This document shows, one piece after another, positions 1 through 7,057 of a stretch of 34,537 bases of DNA. Within the stretch, counting starts at the first letter, position 1; every line of letters starts with the position of its first letter. The position numbers and the translations under genes are program-made. The notes under the pieces were generated by a model. The model was not told the origin of the DNA. It saw only the letters and a list, made by a program, of their open reading frames with translations, and did not search any database. This DNA comes from an uncultured Rickettsiales bacterium (GTDB taxonomy: Bacteria; Pseudomonadota; Alphaproteobacteria; Rs-D84): contig CAMWQN010000009.1 of assembly GCA_947176385.1 (NCBI GenBank), positions 1-34,537 on the forward strand, read 5' to 3'.

Positions 1-2
1 AT

Positions 3-977
3 GTAACATTTGGTCAGTTAAAATGTACGGGTGCCATTGCTGCGTTGTTAAAAGATGCAATCAGACCAAATATCGTACAGACGTTGGAAAAAAATCCTGC
101 CTTTGTTCATGGCGGACCATTCGCAAATATTGCACATGGCTGTAACAGTGTGAATGCAACACTTTGTTCACTTGCAACCGGTGATTATACTGTTACCGAG
201 GCTGGATTCGGCGCTGATTTGGGCGCAGAAAAATTCTTGGATATCAAATGTCGCAGTGCGGGGATAACGCCTGATGCAGTTGTAATTGTTGCAACAATTC
301 GCGCGCTGAAAATGCATGGCGGTGTTGCGAAATCGGAATTATCATCGCCAAACGTTGATGCGGTAAAAGCAGGTTTTGCAAACCTAAAAGTTCATATTGA
401 AAATATTGCAAAGTTCGGATTGCCATCCGTGGTCGCGATAAATAAATTTGCGACCGATACAGATGCAGAAATTGATTGTTTGCAAAAACTGTGCGCAGAA
501 ACAGGCTGCAAGGCAATAATTTGCCAGGGTTGGGAACATGGTGGTGCGGGTGTTACCGAACTGGCAACCGAAGTTGTTCATATGGTTGAAAATGGGCAGG
601 GGGGATATCATCCATTATATGACTTGGATATGTCACTGGCAGATAAAATCAAGAAAATTGCACAAGAAATTTATCGTGCCGATGATGTTGTGTTTGACGA
701 TGTTGCACTGAAAAAATTAAAAGTTCTTGAATCCGATGGGTTCGGAAACTTGCCGGTGTGTATTGCCAAGACGCAAAATTCCATCAGTCATAATCCAAAA
801 CTTATCGGTGCGCCATCTGGTTATAAATTCCCAGTGCGTGATGTACAACTTTATGCCGGTGCTGGATTTGTTGTGGCGTTGGCTGGTGACATAATGACAA
901 TGCCGGGACTGCCGGCATCGCCCGCTGCACTGAATATTGATGTCGATGACAACGGTGTAATAACCGGTCTGTTTTAG
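3..977 (+). CDS. fhs: Formate--tetrahydrofolate ligase (5' truncated by window edge)
   Basis: ATP-dependent ligation of formate to tetrahydrofolate giving 10-formyl-THF, in cytoplasmic one-carbon metabolism. The frame is open to the window edge, so about 324 C-terminal residues are visible of a family usually near 550. Family-typical stretches are present: KDAIRPNIVQTLE, FVHGGPFANIAHGCNS, EAGFGADLGAEKFLDIKCR and, near the end, MTMPGLPASPAALNIDVD. An internal TTG at 45 could be mistaken for a start, but the conserved sequence upstream of it (GQLKCTGAIAALL) shows that the gene continues to the left. It converges with the minus-strand gene at 1105. Its product supplies the formyl donor for Fmt encoded at 13060. 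Identification is secure; the N-terminal P-loop part lies outside the window. Confidence 0.96.
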   Translation, partial: VTFGQLKCTGAIAALLKDAIRPNIVQTLEKNPAFVHGGPFANIAHGCNSVNATLCSLATGDYTVTEAGFGADLGAEKFLDIKCRSAGITPDAVVIVATIRALKMHGGVAKSELSSPNVDAVKAGFANLKVHIENIAKFGLPSVVAINKFATDTDAEIDCLQKLCAETGCKAIICQGWEHGGAGVTELATEVVHMVENGQGGYHPLYDLDMSLADKIKKIAQEIYRADDVVFDDVALKKLKVLESDGFGNLPVCIAKTQNSISHNPKLIGAPSGYKFPVRDVQLYAGAGFVVALAGDIMTMPGLPASPAALNIDVDDNGVITGLF

Positions 978-1104
978 GTGATTTATCTGTCTGATTGTCA
1001 ATAAAAATCTGGGGGGATTTGCAGTCACATAATATGGTGCCGGACGAACCAATTGATATAATTATTTAATGAAATTTAATGCAGAACCTATAAAGAAATA
1101 AAAA

Positions 1105-2256
1105 CTAATCCGCCCCATATTGGAATGCGCCACTGCCCATATTGCCATAAAAACGCCCTTCGATAATATCCCACATACCATTTTCAGGAACGGTGAAATC
1201 CCCAATTTGCATTCCTGCCGGTACAGGAACAAAATGCATTACGATTTCTGCGCCCCTGGTGAAAACAGCATAATACATTTTGATAACAGAGCCCTTGCTA
1301 AAAGGATTAGACGAATTATTATTCGCAAACAACCGTACCGGCAGGTCATTGCTTGCATTTAATTCCGGCAAATTAGACGCAATAATAACAGAATTATATA
1401 TTACCTGACGATTGTTTTTGAAATTTAGCTCGGCCAGATATGCACCATCGTCTGCAATATAGCCACTGTTACTGGCATACCGGCAATAATGATAGTTATT
1501 CCATCCGTAGTAGTTTTGCCTGCTGTTGGCACCAAAGGAAAAACGGTCGTATTGATCCGTTGAGTTGCCTGCAATACCGTGTTGACTGCCGGCATAAATA
1601 ACATCCGCATTGGAATTTGAAACATCGATATAAAACAGCATCATACCTGCATCATTTGATGGAACAAAGTCTGTATCAATATACTGCTGACCGGCAGAGC
1701 GCAAATACAACTTTGGGTTCGCCCAGACTATGCGACCGTCTTCAATTAAATAATGTATTTCACTCTGCGAAGTCAACATATCATCATGGACGATATACGT
1801 CGTATCTGCCATGCGAACATGCAATAACGGCGGCAGCGTTTCGTTCAACACAACCTTGTCAACAGGTGTTACATCTGCATAAAAAATTGTGTTTTCTTGT
1901 CGTAGCCTCAGGCTATGTACCGTTTGTGGTTCCGTGCGCATATGCAAGACACTGTCCCCTATGTGCAGCGTGCGTCCACAATCAATGATATCATCTGCGG
2001 CTGCCCCATATCCCGATGTAGTATAATCCATCGGACATGGATATCGTATTGATGTATCGCCATAAGATACCGGACCGCCCGGCGAATAAAAAGACGTCCC
2101 AACTGGGCTGCAATCCTTATTCCCGGGTGATGCCATATAATACCCACCGGCACACACATGGATACAATCGCCATTCAAATCAAAAGAATAACCACGTGGA
2201 CATGCAACAGCTGAATTGCAGATAAATACCATAACTAACGAAACGATACGCCACAT
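1105..2256 (-). CDS. Secreted Cys-rich surface-type protein with ConA-like C-terminal region
   Basis: 383 residues. A short signal peptide (about 1-18, ending SAVA before a Cys) is followed by a Cys-rich section (about 19-95) whose C..GYY..., CP...T..G.GA... and C spacing resembles GCC2/GCC3 or ephrin-receptor-like repeats. A middle section (about 95-185) has no family I recognise. The C-terminal half (about 190-383) starts with QYIDTDFVPS and ends with a YGNMGSGAFQYG stretch. That pattern is typical of concanavalin-like, LamG-type domains in gut-bacterial and phage-tail-associated proteins. Inference: exported and displayed or released, possibly glycan-binding. No catalytic residues were recognised. 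It stands alone on the minus strand, converging with fhs. The long upstream region holds a candidate promoter and a structured leader. Start ATG 2256; the ribosome binding site is weak. Confidence 0.75.
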   Translation of the reverse strand: MWRIVSLVMVFICNSAVACPRGYSFDLNGDCIHVCAGGYYMASPGNKDCSPVGTSFYSPGGPVSYGDTSIRYPCPMDYTTSGYGAAADDIIDCGRTLHIGDSVLHMRTEPQTVHSLRLRQENTIFYADVTPVDKVVLNETLPPLLHVRMADTTYIVHDDMLTSQSEIHYLIEDGRIVWANPKLYLRSAGQQYIDTDFVPSNDAGMMLFYIDVSNSNADVIYAGSQHGIAGNSTDQYDRFSFGANSRQNYYGWNNYHYCRYASNSGYIADDGAYLAELNFKNNRQVIYNSVIIASNLPELNASNDLPVRLFANNNSSNPFSKGSVIKMYYAVFTRGAEIVMHFVPVPAGMQIGDFTVPENGMWDIIEGRFYGNMGSGAFQYGAD

Positions 2257-2303
2257 TGAATTAAAACCCCGATTTCAATATTTAACCGCCTGGCATCAGC
2301 ACA

Positions 2304-2390
2304 GACGGTCGGGGAGTTCGTAAATCAGTTTGCTATTGATTCTGCTGCTTTTGGGAAACCCTATTATATAACAGCAGCCCCCCGACCATA
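2304..2390. other. Candidate structured RNA element in the 5' region of the secreted-protein gene
   Basis: Nested pairing is visible by eye. The outer helix GGTCGGGG (2307-2314) pairs with CCCCGACC (2380-2387). The inner helix CTGCTG (2342-2347) pairs with CAGCAG (2372-2377) and encloses a GGG-AAA-CCC mini-hairpin (2353-2361). AATCA/TGATT near 2323-2340 could form another arm. On the minus strand this would be leader or promoter-proximal DNA of the gene ending at 1105, and a TATAAT-like box falls inside it at about 2364-2369. I could not match it to tmRNA, SRP RNA, RNase P RNA, 6S RNA or a known riboswitch. Confidence 0.35.
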
Positions 2391-2417
2391 CAAATAGTCG
2401 GGTGGAAATAACGATGA

Positions 2418-2461
2418 ATAAACAGACAGGTAATCGGATTTTAACGATGTTTTCTGTTTAT
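2418..2461. repeat. Inverted repeat
   Basis: A 9-bp inverted repeat, ATAAACAGA (2418-2426) and TCTGTTTAT (2453-2461), with a 26-nt spacer, lies in the non-coding stretch upstream of the minus-strand secreted-protein gene. It has no T-run, so it is not an obvious terminator. It could be a regulatory hairpin or an operator; the function is unknown. Confidence 0.4.
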
Positions 2462-2589
2462 CACCGAGCAAACAGAGCCTACGACAGCCCCGAACCAGTG
2501 TCCCCACCAGTTCATTTGTGATTATAACGTCATAAAATAGTAAATCAAAGAAAATATTTATCAGTTAACTAGTTCGAAAGTATTCAACA

Positions 2590-2642
2590 CCAAAACAAAA
2601 CCGCCCATATGGGCGGTTTTTTCTAAACTGGTTGGGGCGCAC
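2590..2642 (-). repeat. Displaced copy of tRNA-Gln 3' end plus terminator (att-like direct repeat, copy A)
   Basis: These 53 bp align without gaps to 4292-4344. Copy A contains the last 14 bases of tRNA-Gln including CCA (2629-2642) and a following hairpin with six-base GC arms CCGCCC/GGGCGG (2601-2616) inside longer A/T arms (2597-2620). The rest of the tRNA is absent here. This is the pattern left when an element integrates at a tRNA 3' end, or by a partial tandem duplication. The hairpin has A/T runs on both sides and could terminate transcription in either direction. Confidence 0.75.
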
Positions 2643-3048
2643 ACAGGGGTGTGGGGATGTCCCCACTAGTGTTTTGGGAAATCTATGATTGTCCGAAACA
2701 CGTACAAAACGTTAATAACGTTTTGCAGTGCAAACAATAAAACGTTTGCACAATCTGCGCGACGCGCCACGAATAAAAAATGCCCCATCGGGGCATTATT
2801 AATTCGTGGTTGTGCATGACTAGCAATTTTCGAACCAATTATTATAATGATTTAATCAAAATGGCCCCTGAAATTGAGCAAGTAAAGGCTATGTTGCTAA
2901 CATAGGATAATGGTTGTCTTATGTTTAATAGCAGGAATCCATAGCAAGCGCTCGACGTGCCAATAATTAAACCGGCACAGGACCGGTTAAGTTATTGGTT
3001 AATGGGTGTGAGTAAAATTCAAATTAATAACTTACACAAACTTCTTCA
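2643..3048. other. Hairpin-rich non-coding stretch inside the putative island
   Basis: No plausible gene was found. Visible structures are an imperfect palindrome CAAAACGTTA-A-TAACGTTTTG around 2706-2726, an inverted repeat TGCAAAC/GTTTGCA around 2730-2758, a long terminator-like hairpin around 2769-2818, a hairpin near 2890-2934 with TGCTAACATA against TATGTTTAATAGCA, and a long inverted repeat around 2959-2997 with CCAATAA/TTATTGG and CCGG/CCGG arms. The density of dyad symmetry in 400 bp is unlike the rest of the window. Confidence 0.5.
2769..2818. terminator. Long hairpin, terminator-like
   Basis: Nested arms: CCACGAAT pairs with ATTCGTGG at the outside, and AATGCCCC with GGGGCATT at the core around the loop ATC. 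The flanks are A/T-rich. It resembles a bidirectional rho-independent terminator, although no neighbouring gene obviously ends at it. Confidence 0.5.
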
Positions 3049-3552
3049 TCAATCATCAAAAACACTTGCTTTATAATCTGTAGAATATTTTATAACTTCA
3101 AATTTAACCGCTTTGTCAATATTAGAATAAAGTTTCATAATTGGATCGTCAGATGGTTTTAATAAATTTTCCGTATATTCTTGTGTGCCTATTCTTTTCA
3201 TACACAAGTTTAATGTTTCATTTTCTGCTAAATTTAAATCGTTAATAATTTTACTGTCAGAATGTCCCATTGCAGGGCGAGGTTTGCTAGAAATTGTATA
3301 CGGGTTTACATATTTGTTTTTACCTCGTACAAAATTGAATAAGACGCCATTGTTACCCCAATTGTTTCTTACATATACACTGTACCAAGTACAGTCTTCT
3401 TTAGGTGTTGTTTGTTTCGGGGTTGATTGTACAGCAGGGGAAACAGGGATAGCAGTTGTTGGACAAACAGGGCAATGACATAATTGTGGTTGAGGATTAT
3501 AATAACAACCGCACAATATAACAAAAGCTGTGATACTAATAAATTTATTCAT
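3049..3552 (-). CDS. Small predicted lipoprotein, unknown function
   Basis: 167 residues. The N-terminus is a lipoprotein signal: MNKFISITAF then ILCGC, a lipobox with the acylated Cys at about residue 16. A Pro/Thr-rich linker with extra Cys residues follows (about 17-52), then a compact domain with DCTWYSVYVRNNWG, a KPRP stretch and a second Cys pair further on. I recognise no family. The start ATG 3552 has an AAAGGA ribosome binding site upstream. It lies alone inside the tRNA-Gln-flanked segment and is visibly more AT-rich than the core genes, which is consistent with acquisition. LspA, which would mature such lipoproteins, is encoded at 24227. Confidence 0.7.
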   Translation of the reverse strand: MNKFISITAFVILCGCYYNPQPQLCHCPVCPTTAIPVSPAVQSTPKQTTPKEDCTWYSVYVRNNWGNNGVLFNFVRGKNKYVNPYTISSKPRPAMGHSDSKIINDLNLAENETLNLCMKRIGTQEYTENLLKPSDDPIMKLYSNIDKAVKFEVIKYSTDYKASVFDD

Positions 3553-3814
3553 TTGTTTTGTTTCCTTTGTGCGAATAGTTGCATATTAATCATTAAAAAT
3601 CAACTCTATTGAATTTTTTTGATATTGTTGGTTCTTAGATTTAAATTGAGCAAAAACTGCTTATTCGTCTCGCTCACACCCCTCTACCACATTAAACAGA
3701 AATGCTAAATGGTGCGACCCAGGGTTTGTTTCCTTTTGTTTTTATCAGTTCGAAAGTATATGCGAAAATATAAAAACACGAAACAAACTCTTTTTTTATG
3801 CAATAAGTACTGGT

Positions 3815-4135
3815 TTATTTCTTATCGTCACAAAACAGTTTTGCTAATAAGCCCAACCTGTTGAGATAATCAGAAAGTGCTTTTTTATCTGTTAAAACAT
3901 TTGGCGTTTCATCAAAAAAATAAACACATTCTACATCATCAGAACCTTTATAGGACAATTGTTTTGCTTGTTTTTGAGTGAGTCTTATTTGTCTGACTGA
4001 TGGATGAGAAGCGTAATCTTCAATCCAGTCTGTCGTTCCAAGTGGTTTATAATTGCGATTTAAAATAATATAATTATGATTGCCTAAATGTTTCATACAA
4101 TAAGGGAAATGTGTGTAAATTAATTCTTTTTTCAT
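3815..4135 (-). CDS. Small protein of unknown function
   Basis: 106 residues from ATG 4135, chosen because AGGAGA sits about six bases upstream. The longer open frame would run back into tRNA-Gln and is not credible. The protein is basic and aromatic, starts MKKELIYTHFPYCMKHLG and contains NYIILNRNYKPLG, a pattern I recall only from uncharacterised proteins. No signal peptide, membrane segment or catalytic motif is seen. It lies next to tRNA-Gln inside the putative island; with the lipoprotein at 3049 it is the only cargo. Function unknown. Confidence 0.65.
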   Translation of the reverse strand: MKKELIYTHFPYCMKHLGNHNYIILNRNYKPLGTTDWIEDYASHPSVRQIRLTQKQAKQLSYKGSDDVECVYFFDETPNVLTDKKALSDYLNRLGLLAKLFCDDKK

Positions 4136-4291
4136 ATTTTTTCTCCTAATCTGTTTGCTATGCGACATATATAATAATTTTTTTAGCAATATCAAGATTA
4201 CATTAGTCTTTTTTATAAACTGGTTCGAATGTCGGCGGAAAATGATAATTTTGAAATCCAAACATTCGAACTTTGTGCGTTGGTTGCAAAT

Positions 4292-4344
4292 CCAAAACAA
4301 AACCGCCCTGGCGGGCGGATTTTTAAACTGTGGTTGGGGCGCAC
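4292..4344 (-). repeat. tRNA-Gln 3' end plus terminator (att-like direct repeat, copy B)
   Basis: This is the copy attached to the intact tRNA-Gln. It overlaps the last 14 bases of the tRNA (4331-4344) and the hairpin CCGCCC-TGGC-GGGCGG (4303-4318) that ends it, followed on the minus strand by GGTTTTGTTTT. It is nearly identical to 2590-2642, with differences in the hairpin loop and the A/T tract. Confidence 0.75.
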
Positions 4345-4404
4345 GGATTCGAACCATGATAAAGAGAACCAAAATCTCTTGTCCTACCATTAGACGACAC
4401 CCCA
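4331..4404 (-). tRNA. tRNA-Gln (anticodon TTG)
   Basis: 74 nt including an encoded CCA (4331-4333 on the minus strand). The acceptor stem TGGGGTG pairs with CGCCCCA with one wobble. The D arm is GTCT...GGAC, the anticodon stem AGAGA/TCTCT carries the loop TTTTGGT (anticodon TTG), and the T arm CATGG-TTCGAAT-CCGTG is intact. It reads CAA, and CAG by wobble. A good promoter lies just upstream and a terminator directly downstream. Confidence 0.95.
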
Positions 4405-4417
4405 ATAACAGTCATGC

Positions 4418-4445
4418 ATTATAAATATCTTTATCAATTTTGCAA
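4418..4445 (-). promoter_or_regulatory. Promoter of tRNA-Gln
   Basis: On the minus strand, TTGCAA (4440-4445) and TATAAT (4418-4423) are separated by 16 bp. The predicted transcript start falls a few bases before the tRNA 5' end at 4404. Confidence 0.6.
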
Positions 4446-4539
4446 TAATAAAATCAGTGACAATCCAAAAAAGTATGATACAATGATGCATCAGCAACAT
4501 GTTATTCATAGAAAATCTGAAATTTTAATCTTTTTATTC

Positions 4540-4567
4540 TTGCAAATTGAACATTAAAATATATAAT
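4540..4567 (+). promoter_or_regulatory. Candidate promoter of the marR-efflux operon
   Basis: TTGCAA (4540-4545), 16-bp spacer, TATAAT (4562-4567), giving a leader of about 50 nt before the ATG at 4622. A second, weaker candidate is GTGACA (4457-4462) with TACAAT (4479-4484). Inference: the MarR product may bind here to control its own operon, but I did not find a clear operator palindrome. Confidence 0.5.
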
Positions 4568-4621
4568 CATTCAGGTTTTTAATGATTTGTGCATTTGCAT
4601 TCAAATCAGAAAGGGAAAAAT

Positions 4622-5071
4622 ATGTCACATAAAGAATTAGTCCGCTTGTTGGAATCGGATATCTTGATTTTCGATAGACTGGCGGGACGTCTGCACGGTA
4701 CATCGGTGGGAAACACCGACCTGTCGCGTGTCCAGATGAGTATTTTGGTGCGTCTGTACAATGGTGGTCGTGCACGGTTAAAGGATATTGCACGTCGCGA
4801 AGGGCTGACCACACCAAATCTGTGTGCGGTATTTCGTAAACTGGAAGGCAAAGGATTGGTGTCGCGTGCGGTTGATGACGCGGACCGGCGTAATACTTGG
4901 TATTCTGTGACGGAATCTGGGGCTGATGTGGCAACCAATGCAATTGGTGAGTTTCGCAGTCTGATTGCCAAGATGTTTTCTGACATCAACCATACGGACG
5001 AAGTAGAAATGATTTCCGCCTTGAAAACAATCAATAGTATTTTAACAAAGATGGAGTTGAATAATGCGTAA
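4622..5071 (+). CDS. MarR-family transcriptional regulator
   Basis: 149 residues from ATG 4622. An in-frame GTG at 4589 is less likely because AAAGGG precedes 4622. The winged helix-turn-helix runs from about residue 36 to 105: RLKDIARREGLTTPNLCAVF (helices 2 and 3), then RKLEGKGLVSR and the wing DDADRRNTWYSVTESG with the DxR pattern of MarR proteins. Helical dimerisation segments lie at both ends. The stop overlaps the tolC start by 8 bp, so the two are translationally coupled. Likely role: ligand-responsive repressor of the efflux operon that it heads. Confidence 0.88.
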   Translation: MSHKELVRLLESDILIFDRLAGRLHGTSVGNTDLSRVQMSILVRLYNGGRARLKDIARREGLTTPNLCAVFRKLEGKGLVSRAVDDADRRNTWYSVTESGADVATNAIGEFRSLIAKMFSDINHTDEVEMISALKTINSILTKMELNNA

Positions 5072-6404
5072 CGTAAGCGTGACATACGCCATTGGGGCGA
5101 TGTGTTGTATTGTGTCGTGTAACGCGTCTGCGGCGATGGATTTGTCGTTGGACCGTGCGGTTGAAATGATTGTGGCACAGTCCCAAGATATCAAAAAGGC
5201 AGACGCAACATTAAAACAAGCCGAGGCACAATTGGATGTCGCAAATTCTAATCGTTGGTTCAAGGTTGATGGTACCGTATCATACATGAATCTGGTTAAT
5301 GTAAAGCGTCCATTTGATGGTGATTATGGCATTGATTTGCCACCTGCGTTGGGTGGGGTGATTGCAGATGCCTTGGGTAATGCGGGTGATTTTTCACGCT
5401 TGGAAATCCCAGATAATATTTTCAGTGCCGGGATATCTGTTACCCAGCCTATATATACATTTGGCAAGATTGGCAACGCCGTTCGCAGTGTTCGCAACGC
5501 AATTAAAATGAGTGAAGCATCCAAAGAATTAACCCTGCGCGAGGTAAAATACAGCGCCGTTGACCTGTATTGGACTGCCAAGATGACAGATGATATTGTG
5601 CGTCTGTGTGAATCAGATTTGCAGGATGCAAAAAATGCCCGCCAGAGTTTGACCGCCGCCGGGCGCGCCAATCGCAGTAATTTGGTTAAAATTGAATCTG
5701 ATATCGCAACCAAAGAAATCAATTTATCTGATGCGAAATTCAATCGTGACACCGCGCACAGAATGTTAAAGATTTTGTCTGGTATTGATATTGATGAAGA
5801 ATTAACATTAACAGATAATTTTCCATCTTCGTTTGATGACTTGAATGCTGGCAAATTAACAGACACACCAAAATGGCAAATATTGAACAGCCAGGTCAAA
5901 ATGTATGAAGACAAGGCGCGTTCGCAACGTGCAGGTGGCTATCCAACATTAGCCGCAACCGCGTCATACAGTTATAACGCCATGGATTCTGAATTCAATC
6001 ACATGTTTAATCGTGATAATTCACAGTCTGCCAATTGGGGAATTGCATTACAGGTTCCAATCTTTACCGGTGGTGTAAATCGTGCAAATGCGACAATTGA
6101 CGCTATGAACGCCGAAGCCGCACGTCAAGACCTGGACAAGGCAAAGAAATTAACCACCGAAGAATATGATCGTGCGATTGCTCAGTATGACCATTTGCGT
6201 GGTAATCTGAAAAGCTTGGAAAATGCACGTAACCTGGCTGCCAAGGCATATAAGTTCAGCAGTGAACGTTTTGCATCAGGTCAAACATCAGCAATTGAAT
6301 TATCAGAAGTATCAGCAGGACTGTATCAACTGGATATGGCATTGCTGAATGCAAAATATAAAATTCTGATGTCTGCGGAATCTGTCAAGAAATTGGGTGA
6401 ATAA
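5064..6404 (+). CDS. TolC-family outer membrane efflux protein
   Basis: 446 residues. The signal peptide (about 1-23, ending NASA) is followed by LDRAVEMIVAQS, the first of two outer-membrane-efflux repeats (about 26-235 and 245-440). Long amphipathic helices carry QAEAQLDVANSNRW near the front and the family-typical AYKFSSERFASGQTSAIELS near the end. The length is normal for the family. It forms the trimeric outer membrane duct of a tripartite pump. It is second in the operon: it overlaps marR by 8 bp and is followed one base later by the adaptor ATG. Confidence 0.9.
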   Translation: MRNVSVTYAIGAMCCIVSCNASAAMDLSLDRAVEMIVAQSQDIKKADATLKQAEAQLDVANSNRWFKVDGTVSYMNLVNVKRPFDGDYGIDLPPALGGVIADALGNAGDFSRLEIPDNIFSAGISVTQPIYTFGKIGNAVRSVRNAIKMSEASKELTLREVKYSAVDLYWTAKMTDDIVRLCESDLQDAKNARQSLTAAGRANRSNLVKIESDIATKEINLSDAKFNRDTAHRMLKILSGIDIDEELTLTDNFPSSFDDLNAGKLTDTPKWQILNSQVKMYEDKARSQRAGGYPTLAATASYSYNAMDSEFNHMFNRDNSQSANWGIALQVPIFTGGVNRANATIDAMNAEAARQDLDKAKKLTTEEYDRAIAQYDHLRGNLKSLENARNLAAKAYKFSSERFASGQTSAIELSEVSAGLYQLDMALLNAKYKILMSAESVKKLGE

Positions 6405-6405
6405 T

Positions 6406-7029
6406 ATGAAAAAGATAATGGAAATATTTTCAGATTTAAACACATGGGCACATCGTCCACATAACAAGAAACGCATTTACCTGGCAATGCTGCTGTTGGT
6501 GGTGTTGTGGTTTGTATATCGTTTTGTGATGGTTGGAATTGAAAAACGTCGCTTTGTATTCAATCCATCACGCGCAGCAACAGAATCAGGATTGGTTGTT
6601 GATACATTAAATGCCAAAAAGACAACAGGCACTTTGCGTGAACCATTGACGGTTAAAAACAATCATGCATTGGTATCTGGCGCACGTGTTAAATTGTTAA
6701 AGCCAGGACAAAAAATCGGTAACGGTACAATCGTGTCCGTATCCAATAATATTGACTTGGATACTGGTATGCATCGCGTGACAACCCGTGGCGCGTCCGA
6801 CGGATTAAATTATGCCCAATATCAGATTTCTGGATACTTTGTTCCATCATACGCAATTCGTCAGGATACGGTATATGTTATGGAACGTGGTGTGGCGGTT
6901 GCGCGTCCTGTACGTGTCGCATTATCAGATTCTGACACATCTGTTGTGACAAATGGTCTGCAAGACGGCGAAGTGATAATTTTATCGAATGTCACTGATG
7001 GCGCCAAAGTACAGGTAAAGTCAAAATAG
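6406..7029 (+). CDS. Reduced periplasmic adaptor (membrane fusion protein) of the RND system
   Basis: 207 residues from ATG 6406, with a GTG at 6397 as alternative. A cytoplasmic N-terminus is followed by one membrane anchor (about 24-44, IYLAMLLLVVLWFVYRFVMV) and a periplasmic part. The second half matches the end of HlyD/AcrA-type adaptors: VSVSNNIDLDTGMHRVTT, then GYFVPSYAI, VYVMERGVAVARPVRV and NGLQDGEVIILSNV. Family members usually have 350-400 residues. The coiled-coil hairpin that meets TolC and most of the lipoyl domain are missing or reduced to about 40 residues. The frame is intact with no sign of a frameshift. Operon position between tolC and the RND gene supports the assignment; how it could bridge to TolC is unclear. 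Confidence 0.75.
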   Translation: MKKIMEIFSDLNTWAHRPHNKKRIYLAMLLLVVLWFVYRFVMVGIEKRRFVFNPSRAATESGLVVDTLNAKKTTGTLREPLTVKNNHALVSGARVKLLKPGQKIGNGTIVSVSNNIDLDTGMHRVTTRGASDGLNYAQYQISGYFVPSYAIRQDTVYVMERGVAVARPVRVALSDSDTSVVTNGLQDGEVIILSNVTDGAKVQVKSK

Positions 7030-7057
7030 TTTTTAACCAAGGATAGGAGTTCACAAA

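Noticed and set aside
2304..2540. Possible tmRNA, SRP RNA or RNase P RNA
   Set aside because: No tag reading frame, no GGAAG/GAAGCAG SRP motif, no RNase P core motifs and no T-arm with CCA were found on either strand.
2862..2906. A 14-codon reading frame starting ATGGCCCCTG
   Set aside because: Too short, without a ribosome binding site, and inside the hairpin region.
4136..4405. Longer version of the 3815 ORF starting in tRNA-Gln
   Set aside because: The extension runs antisense to nothing useful and through the tRNA gene and its terminator; AGGAGA marks ATG 4135.
4606..5178. Large minus-strand ORF opposite marR
   Set aside because: Shadow of marR and tolC; no ribosome binding site, no recognisable protein features.
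6397..7029. Adaptor gene as a frameshifted pseudogene
   Set aside because: The upstream and downstream DNA is fully accounted for by tolC and the RND gene, and the frame is open and well conserved in pattern; no missing hairpin is left in another frame.
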